DNA of 56,692 nucleotides from Moduliflexus sp964602655 (GCA_964602655.1 CAZRSF010000039.1:1-56692); one strand, 5' to 3'. Shown: positions 1 to 8,756, numbered from the stretch's first letter. Numbers and translations are program-made. The notes: generated by a model not told the origin, from the sequence alone.

Positions 1-1304
1 GATAACGGTTTAGCGGAAACTGTTCGCCCGCCGAAATCGCCATTCGCAATCGTAAAGGTTTGTTTTGTTTTCAGCCTCATCGGGTCGCCGAGGCTCTTAT
101 TGCCCGCCACGACTTCAATTCGGATTTCCGGAACTTGCGCCTTGCGAATCGCGAGAATAATCAGCGTCAACGCGATAAACAACGCGGCAATCAGTAAGCC
201 GACATACAAACCATAGACTTCCGCCCAGGTTTTGACCGTAATGTCGAAATTCCGATCTTTCGGCTGCACACCGGCGCTATCCTGCGCAAGCTGAAATATC
301 AGCTTGCCGGAAAGCCGTCCGTTTGCGGGGATTTTACCGCGCAGAGCAAATCGCAAGTTCACTGTGCCAGCCTTTTGAGAAGGGATCGCGAATTGCGGCG
401 GCGTGGCCTGAATATCAAGCATATCGCTGAGATCGGAGACTACCGCCTGTTGCGGATCGAATCGAATCGTCACCTCTTGCATGAATGATGACGTGAGTTG
501 GATGCTGTCGTTTTTCACCTGATATTTCCCGCGCCAATTCGGTTCGAATTCGAAAACAAAAGTTTTGTCCTCAAGCAAGACGCGCTCGTCTCGCTTTTCT
601 TCGAAAATGCGCGTTAATTTATCTTGAATCTCGACGCTGCTTTGCGGGTCTTGCACCACAATCGCCTTTTCGAATGGCAAATCGAGTTTTTGAGCGATTT
701 CTTTGATGTTCTCTTCGGTATATGCGCCGATCCCCACCAGCGTCATATCCCATTTATTCGTTTTGATCACATCCTTCAGATTCGCATAAAACTCTTCCTG
801 GGCTTCTGGCGTTTTATAGGGGGATTGGTCTGGCGGTTCATTTTTGCCGTCGGTAATTAAAATAAAGACTTTTCGCCTGGGAGTATTCATGGCAAGCATC
901 AAATCGGTTGCCTTTTTCATTCCCATCAAAATATCCGTATTCTTATCACCGAATTGCATAGAATCAATAGAATGGCGGAAAAGCTCGCGCTCATGCGGGA
1001 AGCTGATTTCCTGACTGAATGCTGTTTCCGCGCTATTGCCGAACGTCACGAGCGAAAAATAATCGCCATTTTGCAGCATGTCATTCACGATAATGTTCAG
1101 CGCGTCCATTGCGCCGCGCGATTTGTGCGCTTGCAGCGGATTCTTTTCATACCCGTCGTCGGGATTCCCCGGCGTTTTTTCTCGCATGCTGCCGGACTGA
1201 TCCAGTACGATAATATAATCCTGATTCACGACCGGCAGATTTTGGGCGAATGCGGGAAACGCAGTCATACATGCAATCAGTGTCAAGCCTATCCAATGTC
1301 TCAT
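1..1304 (-). CDS. von Willebrand factor A domain membrane protein, 3' end outside the window
   Basis: The gene runs off the left edge, so only its N-terminal ~434 residues are visible. The start at 1304 follows a GGAGG box at 1309-1313. Residues 1-20 form a signal peptide ending AFPAFA. A vWA domain follows directly: the MIDAS motif is DQSGS (D35, S37, S39), with a later LITDGKN strand. A single membrane helix lies near residues 360-385 (on the order of 24 hydrophobic residues), placing the vWA domain outside the cytoplasm and a basic tail inside. vWA domains of this kind bind a protein ligand through a metal ion. The next gene upstream, 85 bp away on the same strand, is a second vWA protein, so the two probably act together. 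The partner and process are not recognisable. Confident on domain, not on function. Confidence 0.85.
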   Translation of the reverse strand, partial: MRHWIGLTLIACMTAFPAFAQNLPVVNQDYIIVLDQSGSMREKTPGNPDDGYEKNPLQAHKSRGAMDALNIIVNDMLQNGDYFSLVTFGNSAETAFSQEISFPHERELFRHSIDSMQFGDKNTDILMGMKKATDLMLAMNTPRRKVFILITDGKNEPPDQSPYKTPEAQEEFYANLKDVIKTNKWDMTLVGIGAYTEENIKEIAQKLDLPFEKAIVVQDPQSSVEIQDKLTRIFEEKRDERVLLEDKTFVFEFEPNWRGKYQVKNDSIQLTSSFMQEVTIRFDPQQAVVSDLSDMLDIQATPPQFAIPSQKAGTVNLRFALRGKIPANGRLSGKLIFQLAQDSAGVQPKDRNFDITVKTWAEVYGLYVGLLIAALFIALTLIILAIRKAQVPEIRIEVVAGNKSLGDPMRLKTKQTFTIANGDFGGRTVSAKPL

Positions 1305-1388
1305 AATTCCTCCAATTAATAAGACGATTAAAACAAAAACTCTTCCGGTTTTTTCGCCAATCCAAATAGCTATTGTGTTTGATTGGAA

Positions 1389-2342
1389 TTATTTAAAGGG
1401 ATCAGAGCCATCATCATCGAATTTCGAACGTTTGCGTCCTTTGCCGATCCCGATCATCGCAATCGCCACGAATCCTAACGATAAGAGCGTGATGCCAAAA
1501 ATAATCCCGGAAATTCCAGAAAAGAGGCCGATCAAATGCGCCCCCATGACGGCGGGCAGCAAGCCGAACACGAAACCAGTGCCGACCGTCTTCGCGACTT
1601 TGGCGCGGACGCCCTGCGCGATCTGCGTATCGAAGATCAAATACGCCGTCAAAAAGACCATCGCGATATACGCAAGCGCGGAAAGAATAATCCAAATCCA
1701 GTAAAAATCGAACCCGAAAATGCGCAAGAGCGACGGCGTCAGTTCGAATTTCATCTTTTTGACATCATGCGCGACGACTTTACAGCCCAATGTGTTGGCA
1801 ACCTGACCAATCGGCGTTTCATTCCAAACATCGGCGCGGTTCGAAAATAGAATAAAATGGCATTTGAAGCCTCCCTGCAATGACGACAGCCTATTTTTCA
1901 CCTCTTGCGCGGCTTGAATATCGGATTGGTCGCCTTCGCCATCCGTCACGAGAATCAGCCGATTATTTCCATTCGGCGCTTGCAGCAAGTCCTGCGCGGC
2001 ATCTAAAAGACTTTGGCCGATGTATGTTCCTTCTGATGGAGCAATCGAGCTTAAGGCCGATTGCAGCGGCGCTAAATTGGAATTATATGGCGACACTAAA
2101 CGGCTGCCGCCGCTGCTGAAGACGCGCAATCCGCTTTCATACGAACCGGGCAGGACGCTCAACGCTTCGAATAGACTCTGTTTGATCTCATCAAAGCTTG
2201 TCCCAGCGCTCGACATGCTGCTCGAATTATCTAAAATCACGGAAACTCGCCCGCTTTTGAACGAGTCGCATCCTGACAACAGAAAAAGAATCCCAGCAAC
2301 TAAGACTGGGAGGCGATAATAATGTTCCGCATTTTTTTTCAT
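1389..2342 (-). CDS. vWA-domain lipoprotein with C-terminal membrane helices
   Basis: A 317-residue protein. The chosen start at 2342 gives a lipoprotein signal with lipobox LLSGC (Cys25). An upstream in-frame start at 2447 lies in the -35 element of a good promoter and is rejected. The vWA domain begins at once: MIDAS D38-x-S40-x-S42 (DNSSS), a threonine in EGTYIG and the LVTDGEGD strand. After about 190 residues come a membrane helix (FYWIWIILSALAYIAMVF) and one or two further hydrophobic stretches, then an acidic tail ending DDDGSDPFK. The combination of a lipid anchor and C-terminal helices is unusual for a vWA protein. It is probably co-transcribed with the vWA gene downstream. The role is unknown; metal-dependent adhesion or assembly of an envelope complex is inferred from the fold only. 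Confidence 0.8.
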   Translation of the reverse strand: MKKNAEHYYRLPVLVAGILFLLSGCDSFKSGRVSVILDNSSSMSSAGTSFDEIKQSLFEALSVLPGSYESGLRVFSSGGSRLVSPYNSNLAPLQSALSSIAPSEGTYIGQSLLDAAQDLLQAPNGNNRLILVTDGEGDQSDIQAAQEVKNRLSSLQGGFKCHFILFSNRADVWNETPIGQVANTLGCKVVAHDVKKMKFELTPSLLRIFGFDFYWIWIILSALAYIAMVFLTAYLIFDTQIAQGVRAKVAKTVGTGFVFGLLPAVMGAHLIGLFSGISGIIFGITLLSLGFVAIAMIGIGKGRKRSKFDDDGSDPFK

Positions 2343-2418
2343 AAATATCACATTACGCACAAAAACAGCGGGCTGCGTGGCAAAGAGGCTGCACAGCATC
2401 CTATTTCTGCCGAAAAAC

Positions 2419-2447
2419 ATCATAATTGGTGATGGCAACAAGATCAA
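2419..2447 (-). promoter_or_regulatory. sigma-70-type promoter of the vWA gene pair
   Basis: On the minus strand the sequence reads TTGATC (2447-2442), 17 bases, TATGAT (2424-2419). Transcription would start near 2412 and give a leader of about 70 bases before the lipoprotein start at 2342. This is a motif match only. Confidence 0.55.
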
Positions 2448-2760
2448 AACTTACCGGAGAGGGGGATAAGAGTGTCTTCTGCAAGTCAATATCCTGACTG
2501 TTCGCGCCTTGATACGCCATAAACATTCCGAGCATGCGCTATTGATACATGTTTAGATATCAGATGGCGATTTGACGATCATGTTTGAAAAATTTGACGT
2601 TATCTATCAGGATAAAATATTGACCAACAGAGCAGGATGTCTGATTATTTCACCTCCCTATATCCCCCTCAATATAAGAACATCAGTGATAAAACCTGTG
2701 ATTGTGCAGAAAAACAAAATTGTCAACAACAAAATAGCTGACAACAAAATTGCGAATTTT
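2448..2760. other. AT-rich intergenic stretch without a recognisable gene
   Basis: This lies between the NACHT gene and the vWA promoter. It is AT-rich. Near 2716-2755 it carries short repeated ACAACAAAAT blocks with TTGTCAA and CTGACAA half-sites, similar to the TTGAC/GTCAA motifs upstream of the NACHT and caspase genes. A 68-codon plus-strand reading frame here (2572-2778) has no ribosome binding site and looks non-coding. Confidence 0.4.
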
Positions 2761-5292
2761 TCAGGTCGAAGAACCTGAATATGATCGAACGGCGCGAACG
2801 TAACTCGTTTCCTCGCAATGAACAGAGTGAATATATCCATCAACAAAGAAACATTCCCATACATACCCTTCAGAACGTTTATCGGTGCTCCAACAAGACT
2901 TTTGCATGCGATCGAACAATGTATTCACATATAAATCATTGCTTTCAGCCTTTTCGGCATGCAAAAGAGATAACAGTTCCGGGATAGTTGGAAGACGCCA
3001 GGCATTATAATGATTCGTTGAATAATCATGATATGCCTCGTTTAATTTTTGAAGATATTCACTTGCCTTTTCGTATGTCATCCGTTCTTTCGAACCAGAT
3101 TGCTCCCATACCAGACCTGTGGCGCGATCAAAAATGACGTTATCGAATGCTTCGTACTGATGTTGGATCAATTTCAATTGCGATGGGCGAAAAAAGACGC
3201 TATCCCCGCATTGGCCTCCGGCAGGCTCAAATCTATAATATGAATCGCTCTGTTTTTCATCAAGTTCCTCAATGTTCTTCGTGGTAATTGGATAATCGCG
3301 CAAATACACGGCTCGATTCAACGGATTGATTCTTTTCCAAAGTCTATTTTCTCGCGGTAACGTTTCTTCTGCAATGTTCACAAGAAGCTTTTGATTTGCC
3401 GCAGAGATTTGGCATTCTAACCAAATATCAAATAATTGCGAACGGTTGACTCCTTTTTGAGCTGCATACAGATACAACGTTTCATCCCATCTATGATTAT
3501 CTTCATTGAAAAAACGCTGCCATTCCGCTCTTTCCCATTTTTCTGCATGGGCGTGATGTTTCCAATATGATGCGCAAAGATATTCTTTAAAATTCGAATG
3601 TGCAAATTCCCAAATATCTTGTTTATCCTGATGAATAAACAAGCCGCTTCCTCGTTCGATTTCATGAATAATTTCAAAGACATTTTCTTGTTGATGCAAC
3701 CTCTTAGAAGATAACTTTTCTATCAATTTCTCTCCGATTTGTTGTTTGTCCGAGCCAACGTTTTCGCATGCTTCTTGTAAGAGATCACTAATCGGAGAAA
3801 TTCCCCCGTATTTATAGGCGGCTTCAATTAAAAGTGGAATAAACTGGCTGGTAGTGCCGCTAAAATCAAGTTGATTTTTCAGGCTCTCATCAAATCCCGC
3901 ATTAATAATAAATGCTTCCCTATCCGCAATATTTCGAATCCTCGGCATTCCTATTAAGAAATTTACAATGTCGTTGAGCAAATCTTTATCGCTCATCAAA
4001 TCTTTTGGAATATTTAAATTATCGGGAATCTTCTGAAGTACGCTCATCACCTCAGATTCAAGAAGGTAACGCGTTTCGCGTTCCATCATTTCGAATGCAA
4101 GAAATTCTAAGACTTCTCGCTTTTCCTTCCCGGAAAAGTGACTCTCTATCCCTTTGGATTGCGGCCAATTTTCAAGCAATACGCTGCAAATCTCCTCATA
4201 AAGTTCTCCGCGAGTGTCCGGCAATTTCCCACGATACTCATTTACCAGAACAATCATCTTCAGCAACAATGGATTTCCGTATAAATACCGCAATTGTTGA
4301 TGATCTTTTAATCGCTGCCAAAGTTCATCAGCTTTACATGGCTGTTTTTCAATATCATCGCTCTCTATTTCATTCGTATTATACCATTTTTCGATAAATT
4401 CGCTTGCCTGTTCAGCAGAAAATGGCAGCAATTCCATCACATGTCCCCTTCCGAATTGCGAGTCTAAATACTCTTCCGGGCGGGACGTTAAGACGATACG
4501 ACACTGAGGATAGGCGTTAATCTGCCGCTCTATCCATGCCGCAAGTATCTTGCGATCTTCAAGTTCGACAACCTCATCAAACCCATCCAATAGAAGCAAA
4601 CATTCAATATGCTTTAATCGTGCGGCAAACCAATCTTGAGGAGGATGTAAATCAGGGTAATGCGTGTCATCAGAAAAGTGCTGCTGAAGTAAATTGGCTA
4701 AAGACAATCCGCGCTTAATATTATCTACTTGTTCACGCAAAAACAATAGTATCGGAAAATCTTTTAAGCAGGCATTATCTTTTTGAGCGTCTTCTAATAT
4801 CGCTGATATCAGGTATTTTAAGAGCGTTGTCTTGCCCGAACCAGGGGGACCAAGAATGACTAAAGCATTCTGAGGGTCTTCATGCAGGCATTTCTGTATA
4901 GAATAGGCATCTGTTTTCCGTTCTCGGTTTCTGATAATATTTATTTGGGCCTGATTCGGAGAAATCGCCGCGAGCGACATTTCGATAAAAACTTGATTGA
5001 GCGCTAATGGTTGATGACCGCGCGTTTGAAGTCCTATATCAGTCAACAGGTGATGTTCTTTTTTGATATATTCGCAATAACGTCTCTGAAAATCGTCAGA
5101 TATATCGAAATCATCATCTTTTATCGAATAAACGAGAGGAGTGGGAATCTGATCGGTCATAATCAGAGTTTTTGAGGTGTCATTTTCCCCAATAAAATTT
5201 TTAATGAATCGAATAATATCTCGAACTCGCCCTGTGAATGATTCCCAAAAATCTTTCAGACCCAATAACATGACAACAAAAATACACATCAT
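2761..5292 (-). CDS. NACHT-type STAND ATPase with C-terminal DUF1566 domain
   Basis: An 843-residue protein from the start at 5292, chosen because GGAG (5295-5298) precedes an ATGATG pair. An upstream ATG at 5424 would add 44 Cys-rich residues but has no such site and leaves only 17 bp to the divergent gene. A hydrophobic segment lies at residues 3-11. The NACHT module has Walker A GPPGSGKTT (148-156) and Walker B LLLLDGFDE (232-240), then a sensor-like VLTSRPEEY. A helical middle region carries LLKMIVL and WEFAHSNFKEYLCASYW, typical of NACHT winged-helix/helical parts. About residues 710-843 match DUF1566 (GLVWEQSG, WRLPTIPELLSL, CWSTD, YVRAVRS), a C-type-lectin-like fold. In STAND proteins the C-terminal module usually senses a ligand and the ATPase oligomerises. 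No effector domain is obvious. Some bacterial NACHT proteins defend against phage; that role is inference here. Confidence 0.88.
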   Translation of the reverse strand: MMCIFVVMLLGLKDFWESFTGRVRDIIRFIKNFIGENDTSKTLIMTDQIPTPLVYSIKDDDFDISDDFQRRYCEYIKKEHHLLTDIGLQTRGHQPLALNQVFIEMSLAAISPNQAQINIIRNRERKTDAYSIQKCLHEDPQNALVILGPPGSGKTTLLKYLISAILEDAQKDNACLKDFPILLFLREQVDNIKRGLSLANLLQQHFSDDTHYPDLHPPQDWFAARLKHIECLLLLDGFDEVVELEDRKILAAWIERQINAYPQCRIVLTSRPEEYLDSQFGRGHVMELLPFSAEQASEFIEKWYNTNEIESDDIEKQPCKADELWQRLKDHQQLRYLYGNPLLLKMIVLVNEYRGKLPDTRGELYEEICSVLLENWPQSKGIESHFSGKEKREVLEFLAFEMMERETRYLLESEVMSVLQKIPDNLNIPKDLMSDKDLLNDIVNFLIGMPRIRNIADREAFIINAGFDESLKNQLDFSGTTSQFIPLLIEAAYKYGGISPISDLLQEACENVGSDKQQIGEKLIEKLSSKRLHQQENVFEIIHEIERGSGLFIHQDKQDIWEFAHSNFKEYLCASYWKHHAHAEKWERAEWQRFFNEDNHRWDETLYLYAAQKGVNRSQLFDIWLECQISAANQKLLVNIAEETLPRENRLWKRINPLNRAVYLRDYPITTKNIEELDEKQSDSYYRFEPAGGQCGDSVFFRPSQLKLIQHQYEAFDNVIFDRATGLVWEQSGSKERMTYEKASEYLQKLNEAYHDYSTNHYNAWRLPTIPELLSLLHAEKAESNDLYVNTLFDRMQKSCWSTDKRSEGYVWECFFVDGYIHSVHCEETSYVRAVRSYSGSST

Positions 5293-5345
5293 TTCTCCAT
5301 CACGCAGTTGATTTTTCAGCAAAATTGGGGTTTGACAAAAACGGC

Positions 5346-5373
5346 ATTGACAAAAATAGCAGTCATTGTCAAT
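5346..5373. promoter_or_regulatory. inverted TTGAC/GTCAA repeat upstream of the NACHT gene
   Basis: ATTGACAA (5346-5353) and TTGTCAAT (5366-5373) form an inverted repeat between the NACHT start and the divergent transglutaminase gene. A further TTTGACAAAAACGGCA copy just to the left makes a direct repeat with the first arm. It could be an operator or overlapping -35 elements. A similar inverted repeat with arms ten bases closer lies at 11162-11179. Confidence 0.4.
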
Positions 5374-5441
5374 AAGAAAATTTCGATATTCCGGCCTTTC
5401 GCGACAGGTTCGGGGAAAATACATGTGACGGAGAAAATATC

Positions 5442-6770
5442 ATGGGAAGAATAGGGGGCATTCTTGCCTCACTCTTTATTGTGGGCTGTATCGGCTATTT
5501 TATCATCGAATATTATCCTGAAACCGTCGGCCTTCGTCAATATCGTCGTTCCGTTCCGATAGCGCCGGAGGAAACGCCAGAACATCGCGACGACGCGCAG
5601 CTTGACCGTTATGCGCTCGATGCGCCTGCGCAGGCAACGCAATCAGCCAGCAGTTTAGCCGCCTACCTCGCGGCGGGCGCGAACGCCGACCGCGACAAGG
5701 CGCGGCTGATCTTTCGCTGGATCGCTGGCAATATCGCCTATGACACTTACAGCGCAGAGAACCCGGAGACTCGCAGAAAGCAGGCGTCAGACGCGGTCTT
5801 GCGGGATCGGCTGGCGGTCTGTGAAGGCTACGCGAATCTCTTTGATGCGTTAGCGCAGGCAATGGGGCTGGAATCGGTCTTGATCGGCGGGTATTCCAAA
5901 GGAGGCAATTACACGCCCGGCCAACCATTCGAAAAGGCGGATCACGCATGGAATGCGGTGAAGATTGACGGCGCATGGCGGCTGCTGGATGCCACCTGGG
6001 GCGCAGGGTCGTTCGACGAACAGGGGAACTTCGTGCGCCTATTTCAGGAGCATTTTTTCCTGACGCCCCCGACGCAGTTCATCTATGACCATTTCCCCGA
6101 AGACCCACAATGGCAGCTGATAGAAAAACCGCTCTCGCTGGAAGAATTTGCCGCCCTGCCATTCGTCAAGCCCGCATTTTTTCGATACCAGCTTGCGGTG
6201 CAGAGTCATCGGCAGGGCGTGATTGACGCCGACGCGCAGCTTGCCGTCGATCTGGCTGCGCCGGACGAGGTGCTGCTTTCGGCAACGCTTGTCAGCGGCG
6301 GCACGACACTGCCGGATACGTTGACCATGACGCAGCGCGAACAGCAGATGTACCGCATTTCCGCGCTCTTTCCCGCTCCGGGCGACTACCGCCTCAGAAT
6401 TTTCGCTAAACCCCGCAATCAGGACGGATTATACGAATGGGCGATGGAATATGCCGTTCATGCCCGCAGAAGCATCAAACGCGCCGCCGCGTTTCCTGAG
6501 CGGTTCGAGGCGTTTTACGAGCATCGCGCCTACCTGCATGAGCCTCTGCGCGGCGAGCTTGCCGCCGGAAAACGCTACGCATTCAGTCTGCGTGTACCGG
6601 GCGCAGAGGAAGTGGCGGTGATTTTACCGAACGATGAATGGCAGACGTTACAGAAAAACGGCGAAAGCTTTTCAGGCGAGGCGTTCGTTAAATCCGGCGA
6701 CATCGGCGTTTATGCCAAATTTCCGGGAAACGACCAATTCAGCGGCCTGCTGCGCTATCGGGCGTTATAA
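5442..6770 (+). CDS. exported transglutaminase-like (CYK3/kyphoscoliosis-type) protein
   Basis: A 442-residue protein. GGAG sits about ten bases before the ATG. Residues 4-22 form an N-terminal hydrophobic helix, either a signal anchor or an uncleaved signal. The transglutaminase-like domain spans roughly 85-190 with the full triad: Cys127 in AVCEGYAN, His168 in DHAWNAV and Asp183 in LLDATWGAG. This arrangement is the CYK3/kyphoscoliosis subtype. The C-terminal ~220 residues are beta-rich and resemble the extra repeats seen in that family. The fold catalyses acyl transfer or thiol proteolysis; the substrate is not known. It is divergent from the NACHT gene and convergent with the toxin-antitoxin pair. 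Confidence 0.82.
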   Translation: MGRIGGILASLFIVGCIGYFIIEYYPETVGLRQYRRSVPIAPEETPEHRDDAQLDRYALDAPAQATQSASSLAAYLAAGANADRDKARLIFRWIAGNIAYDTYSAENPETRRKQASDAVLRDRLAVCEGYANLFDALAQAMGLESVLIGGYSKGGNYTPGQPFEKADHAWNAVKIDGAWRLLDATWGAGSFDEQGNFVRLFQEHFFLTPPTQFIYDHFPEDPQWQLIEKPLSLEEFAALPFVKPAFFRYQLAVQSHRQGVIDADAQLAVDLAAPDEVLLSATLVSGGTTLPDTLTMTQREQQMYRISALFPAPGDYRLRIFAKPRNQDGLYEWAMEYAVHARRSIKRAAAFPERFEAFYEHRAYLHEPLRGELAAGKRYAFSLRVPGAEEVAVILPNDEWQTLQKNGESFSGEAFVKSGDIGVYAKFPGNDQFSGLLRYRAL

Positions 6771-6784
6771 ATAGGCGTTGTGGT

Positions 6785-7032
6785 TTAATAGTGATACCGT
6801 AATTGCGCAATATGCAGCATATCGCCCTCCACTTTATAAATCATGCGATGCTCATCAGTAATCCGACGCGACCAGTACCCTGTAAAACCATGTCGTAATG
6901 CTTCTGGCTTTCCCGCGCCTTCGAACGGCGTTCGTGAGGCTTCTTCAATCAGGCGATTTACCCGATCGCTTTATCAGCCTGCTGCCAATACAGGTAATAT
7001 TCCCATGCGTGTTCGGAAAAGATGAGTTTCAT
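6785..7032 (-). pseudogene. yoeB: YoeB-type toxin gene, disrupted by a frameshift
   Basis: The ATG at 7032 overlaps the antitoxin stop by four bases (ATGA), the usual yefM-yoeB arrangement. Frame one encodes MKLIFSEHAWEYYLYWQQ then ADKAIG and hits TAA at 6960-6958 after 24 codons. A second frame continues with RLIEEASRTPFEGAGKPEAL, then GYWSRRITDEHRMIYKV, and ends RYHY before TAA at 6787-6785. These match both halves of E. coli YoeB, including the Glu, Arg and terminal His-Tyr used for ribosome-dependent mRNA cleavage. Compared with E. coli YoeB the junction is about seven bases short. The toxin is therefore probably inactive, unless this is a sequencing error or the frame is restored by slippage. 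Confidence 0.82.
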
Positions 7033-7283
7033 GCGTCGAGCAACTCCCGTTCCACGCCGCCGCCGCGTTCGAGTTCCTCAATAGATTCGAACAGACGCCG
7101 GGCATTCTTCGGGCTGCGCAGCAAATAGGCGGTTTCTGCCAGCGCTTGATAATCTTCCAGTGAGATGACCACAACAGGTTGAAGATATTTGCGCGTCACA
7201 ATGACCGGCTCATGATCGAGACAGACATGTTCCAGCGTTTGCGGCAACTGCTTGCGAAGCCTGGTATAATCAACGGCATTCAT
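7029..7283 (-). CDS. yefM: YefM/Phd-type antitoxin
   Basis: An 84-residue protein with an AGGAGAACC ribosome binding site before the ATG at 7283. The N-terminal half (MNAVDYTRLRKQL, then VIVTRKYLQPVVVISLEDY) is the Phd/YefM DNA-binding fold, and the acidic C-terminal part (LRSPKNARRLFESIEEL) is the toxin-binding tail. Such proteins bind YoeB and repress their own operon. The partner toxin directly downstream is frameshifted, so this may be an orphan antitoxin. Identification is strong on sequence and on the four-base overlap with the toxin gene. Confidence 0.9.
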   Translation of the reverse strand: MNAVDYTRLRKQLPQTLEHVCLDHEPVIVTRKYLQPVVVISLEDYQALAETAYLLRSPKNARRLFESIEELERGGGVERELLDA

Positions 7284-7418
7284 ACGGTTCTCCTTGCATG
7301 TTTACTGTATTCTGGTATTCCTGATTCGGTCATATACTCGATTTCTTCCACTCGTTCGTTGCCGAGAATGTCGAGCGCATAACCACACGATAGCCTGACA
7401 GGGCTGAGAATTCCTTGC

Positions 7419-8015
7419 TTATTGGCGTTCCCCGTTTAACCAGACGCAGCTAAATTCCACTCGGCGATTCATGGCGCGACCGACTTTCGTATCGTTCGTA
7501 TCCATCGGATCGGATTCGCCATAAAATTTGACAGAGATGCGAGACGCCTCAATCTGAAACTCTTCGATCAACGCCTGTTTCACCGCCTCGGCGCGTTGGC
7601 GAGAAAGTTCCAGATTATACGCCGCATCTCCGATATTATCCGTATGCCCGAACACAAGAATCGTCGCATCGGCTAATTTGCCATTGAACGCCTTCGCCGC
7701 TTTTTCAAGCGTCGCGTATGAGTCGCGCTCGAATGCGGACGAATCAAAACGAAAATGAATCAGTTCGACCAATCGAGGCAACTTGTCAAGCGCCGCGTTG
7801 TCATCAAGCAGGCGTCTGGTAATCCCTTTCTCCTGTTCTGTATTGAATCCTTTTGGCTGCAAGTCGTCCGGCGCTGGCTTGAATTGCAGAAAAAACGCTT
7901 CGATTTCTTCAGGTGTTTTGGGCGAAATCAAAAGCGGGGCGTCTGCGGCAGATGCGACAAACGCGGCGCAGAGCAACGCCAACGAGACGAACAGGCTGAA
8001 CATGTTTTTGAGCAT
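7419..8015 (-). CDS. OmpA-family peptidoglycan-associated outer-membrane protein (copy 1)
   Basis: A 198-residue protein. The start at 8015 follows a strong AGGAGGAGG box; a longer in-frame start at 8063 lies in a palindrome and is rejected. Signal peptide ends FVASAADA. A short N-terminal region carries an LQPKG motif shared with the neighbouring paralog. The OmpA C-terminal domain spans about 85-198, with IHFRFDSSAF, GHTDNIGDAAYN, LSRQRAEAV, YGESDP and NRRVEF; the Asp and Arg of this fold bind the diaminopimelate of peptidoglycan. There is no beta-barrel, so it resembles small anchoring proteins. It lies in a run of exported-protein genes read in the same direction. Confidence 0.88.
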   Translation of the reverse strand: MLKNMFSLFVSLALLCAAFVASAADAPLLISPKTPEEIEAFFLQFKPAPDDLQPKGFNTEQEKGITRRLLDDNAALDKLPRLVELIHFRFDSSAFERDSYATLEKAAKAFNGKLADATILVFGHTDNIGDAAYNLELSRQRAEAVKQALIEEFQIEASRISVKFYGESDPMDTNDTKVGRAMNRRVEFSCVWLNGERQ

Positions 8016-8032
8016 AACGATTCCTCCTCCTA

Positions 8033-8065
8033 AGTTGTCAGACGCCTTGAAGGTATCTGACAACT
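8033..8065. repeat. family C palindrome (GTCAGAC...GTCTGAC)
   Basis: A near-perfect 33-bp hairpin lies between the two ompA-like genes. Its stem AGTTGTCAGACGCCTT pairs with AAGGTATCTGACAACT. Same family as 36671-36697, 37589-37619 and 53301-53333. Confidence 0.85.
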
Positions 8066-8102
8066 ATTGCGAATGAACAGGATTGTTGTTCAGCATAATG
8101 GC

Positions 8103-8717
8103 TCATTGTTCTTTTTTATAAAACTTGAATTCGACGCGGCGATTTTTGGCTCGGCCTTTGGGCGTCTCGTTATCTTTAAGCGGTTTCTCCTCGCCGTATG
8201 CTTTCACGTACAACCGCGACGAGGAAATAAAAAATCGATCTTTCAGCACCTGACGCACCGATTGAGCGCGGCGTTCCGACAGCTTTTGATTATAGGCAGC
8301 GTCGCCAACGCTATCGGTATGGCCTAAAACCACAACGGAAAAATCACGGAGTTTCTCCCCTTGTAAAGCATCAGCAAATTGCTGCAAGATTTCAAACGAA
8401 TTTGCCGAAATCTTGTCGGAGTTGGTCTCGAATAGAATTATTGCGCCGACTGTTGGCAATTCATCGAGCTTCGCCTCGTTAATATTCGGATCGTCAACGA
8501 TATCTTTAATCCCTTTTAATCCTTTCGGCTGAAGAAGAGTGCTTTTCGGAACAGTGGCCGACGAGGCGTGTTGCAGCACGAATTCCTCGATTTGCGAGGC
8601 ATTTTCAGGAAAAAAAAGTTCGGTGTCTTGCTCTTCGGCAGCCGTCGGGGAAGTTGTCCATCCACTCAAGCCGATCAACGCTGCGCAGATAATCCCTGTA
8701 ATTGTTCTCTTTTTCAT
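8103..8717 (-). CDS. OmpA-family peptidoglycan-associated outer-membrane protein (copy 2)
   Basis: A 204-residue protein with an AAGGAGAACG ribosome binding site. Signal peptide residues 1-27 (ends SPTAAEE). An N-terminal LLQPKG motif matches the paralog downstream. OmpA domain about 90-204: ILFETNSDKI, GHTDSVGDAAYN, LSERRAQSVRQ, AYGEEKP, KNRRVEF. It is clearly a tandem duplicate of 7419-8015, diverged in sequence but not layout. Probably in one transcript with the DUF4384 gene 39 bp upstream. The shared LQPKG segment is outside the OmpA fold and may be a partner-binding site; that is inference. Confidence 0.88.
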   Translation of the reverse strand: MKKRTITGIICAALIGLSGWTTSPTAAEEQDTELFFPENASQIEEFVLQHASSATVPKSTLLQPKGLKGIKDIVDDPNINEAKLDELPTVGAIILFETNSDKISANSFEILQQFADALQGEKLRDFSVVVLGHTDSVGDAAYNQKLSERRAQSVRQVLKDRFFISSSRLYVKAYGEEKPLKDNETPKGRAKNRRVEFKFYKKEQ

Positions 8718-8756
8718 TGGTCGTTCTCCTTTTTGAAATAAATCATGTTAAGCCAA

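Noticed and set aside
2572..2778. 68-codon plus-strand frame between the vWA and NACHT genes
   Set aside because: No ribosome binding site, repetitive AT-rich content and overlap with the NACHT 3' end.
5293..5424. Cys-rich N-terminal extension of the NACHT protein (CYFCQCRFC), possible zinc ribbon
   Set aside because: The GGAG box and ATGATG at 5292 explain translation better, and the extension would cover the divergent promoter region with its TTGACA repeats.
7280..7435. About 50 open codons (minus strand) ending four bases into yefM, with protein-like text such as ALDILGNERVEEIEY
   Set aside because: No ATG, GTG or TTG start with a ribosome binding site until the last ~30 codons; may be a decayed gene but cannot be supported.
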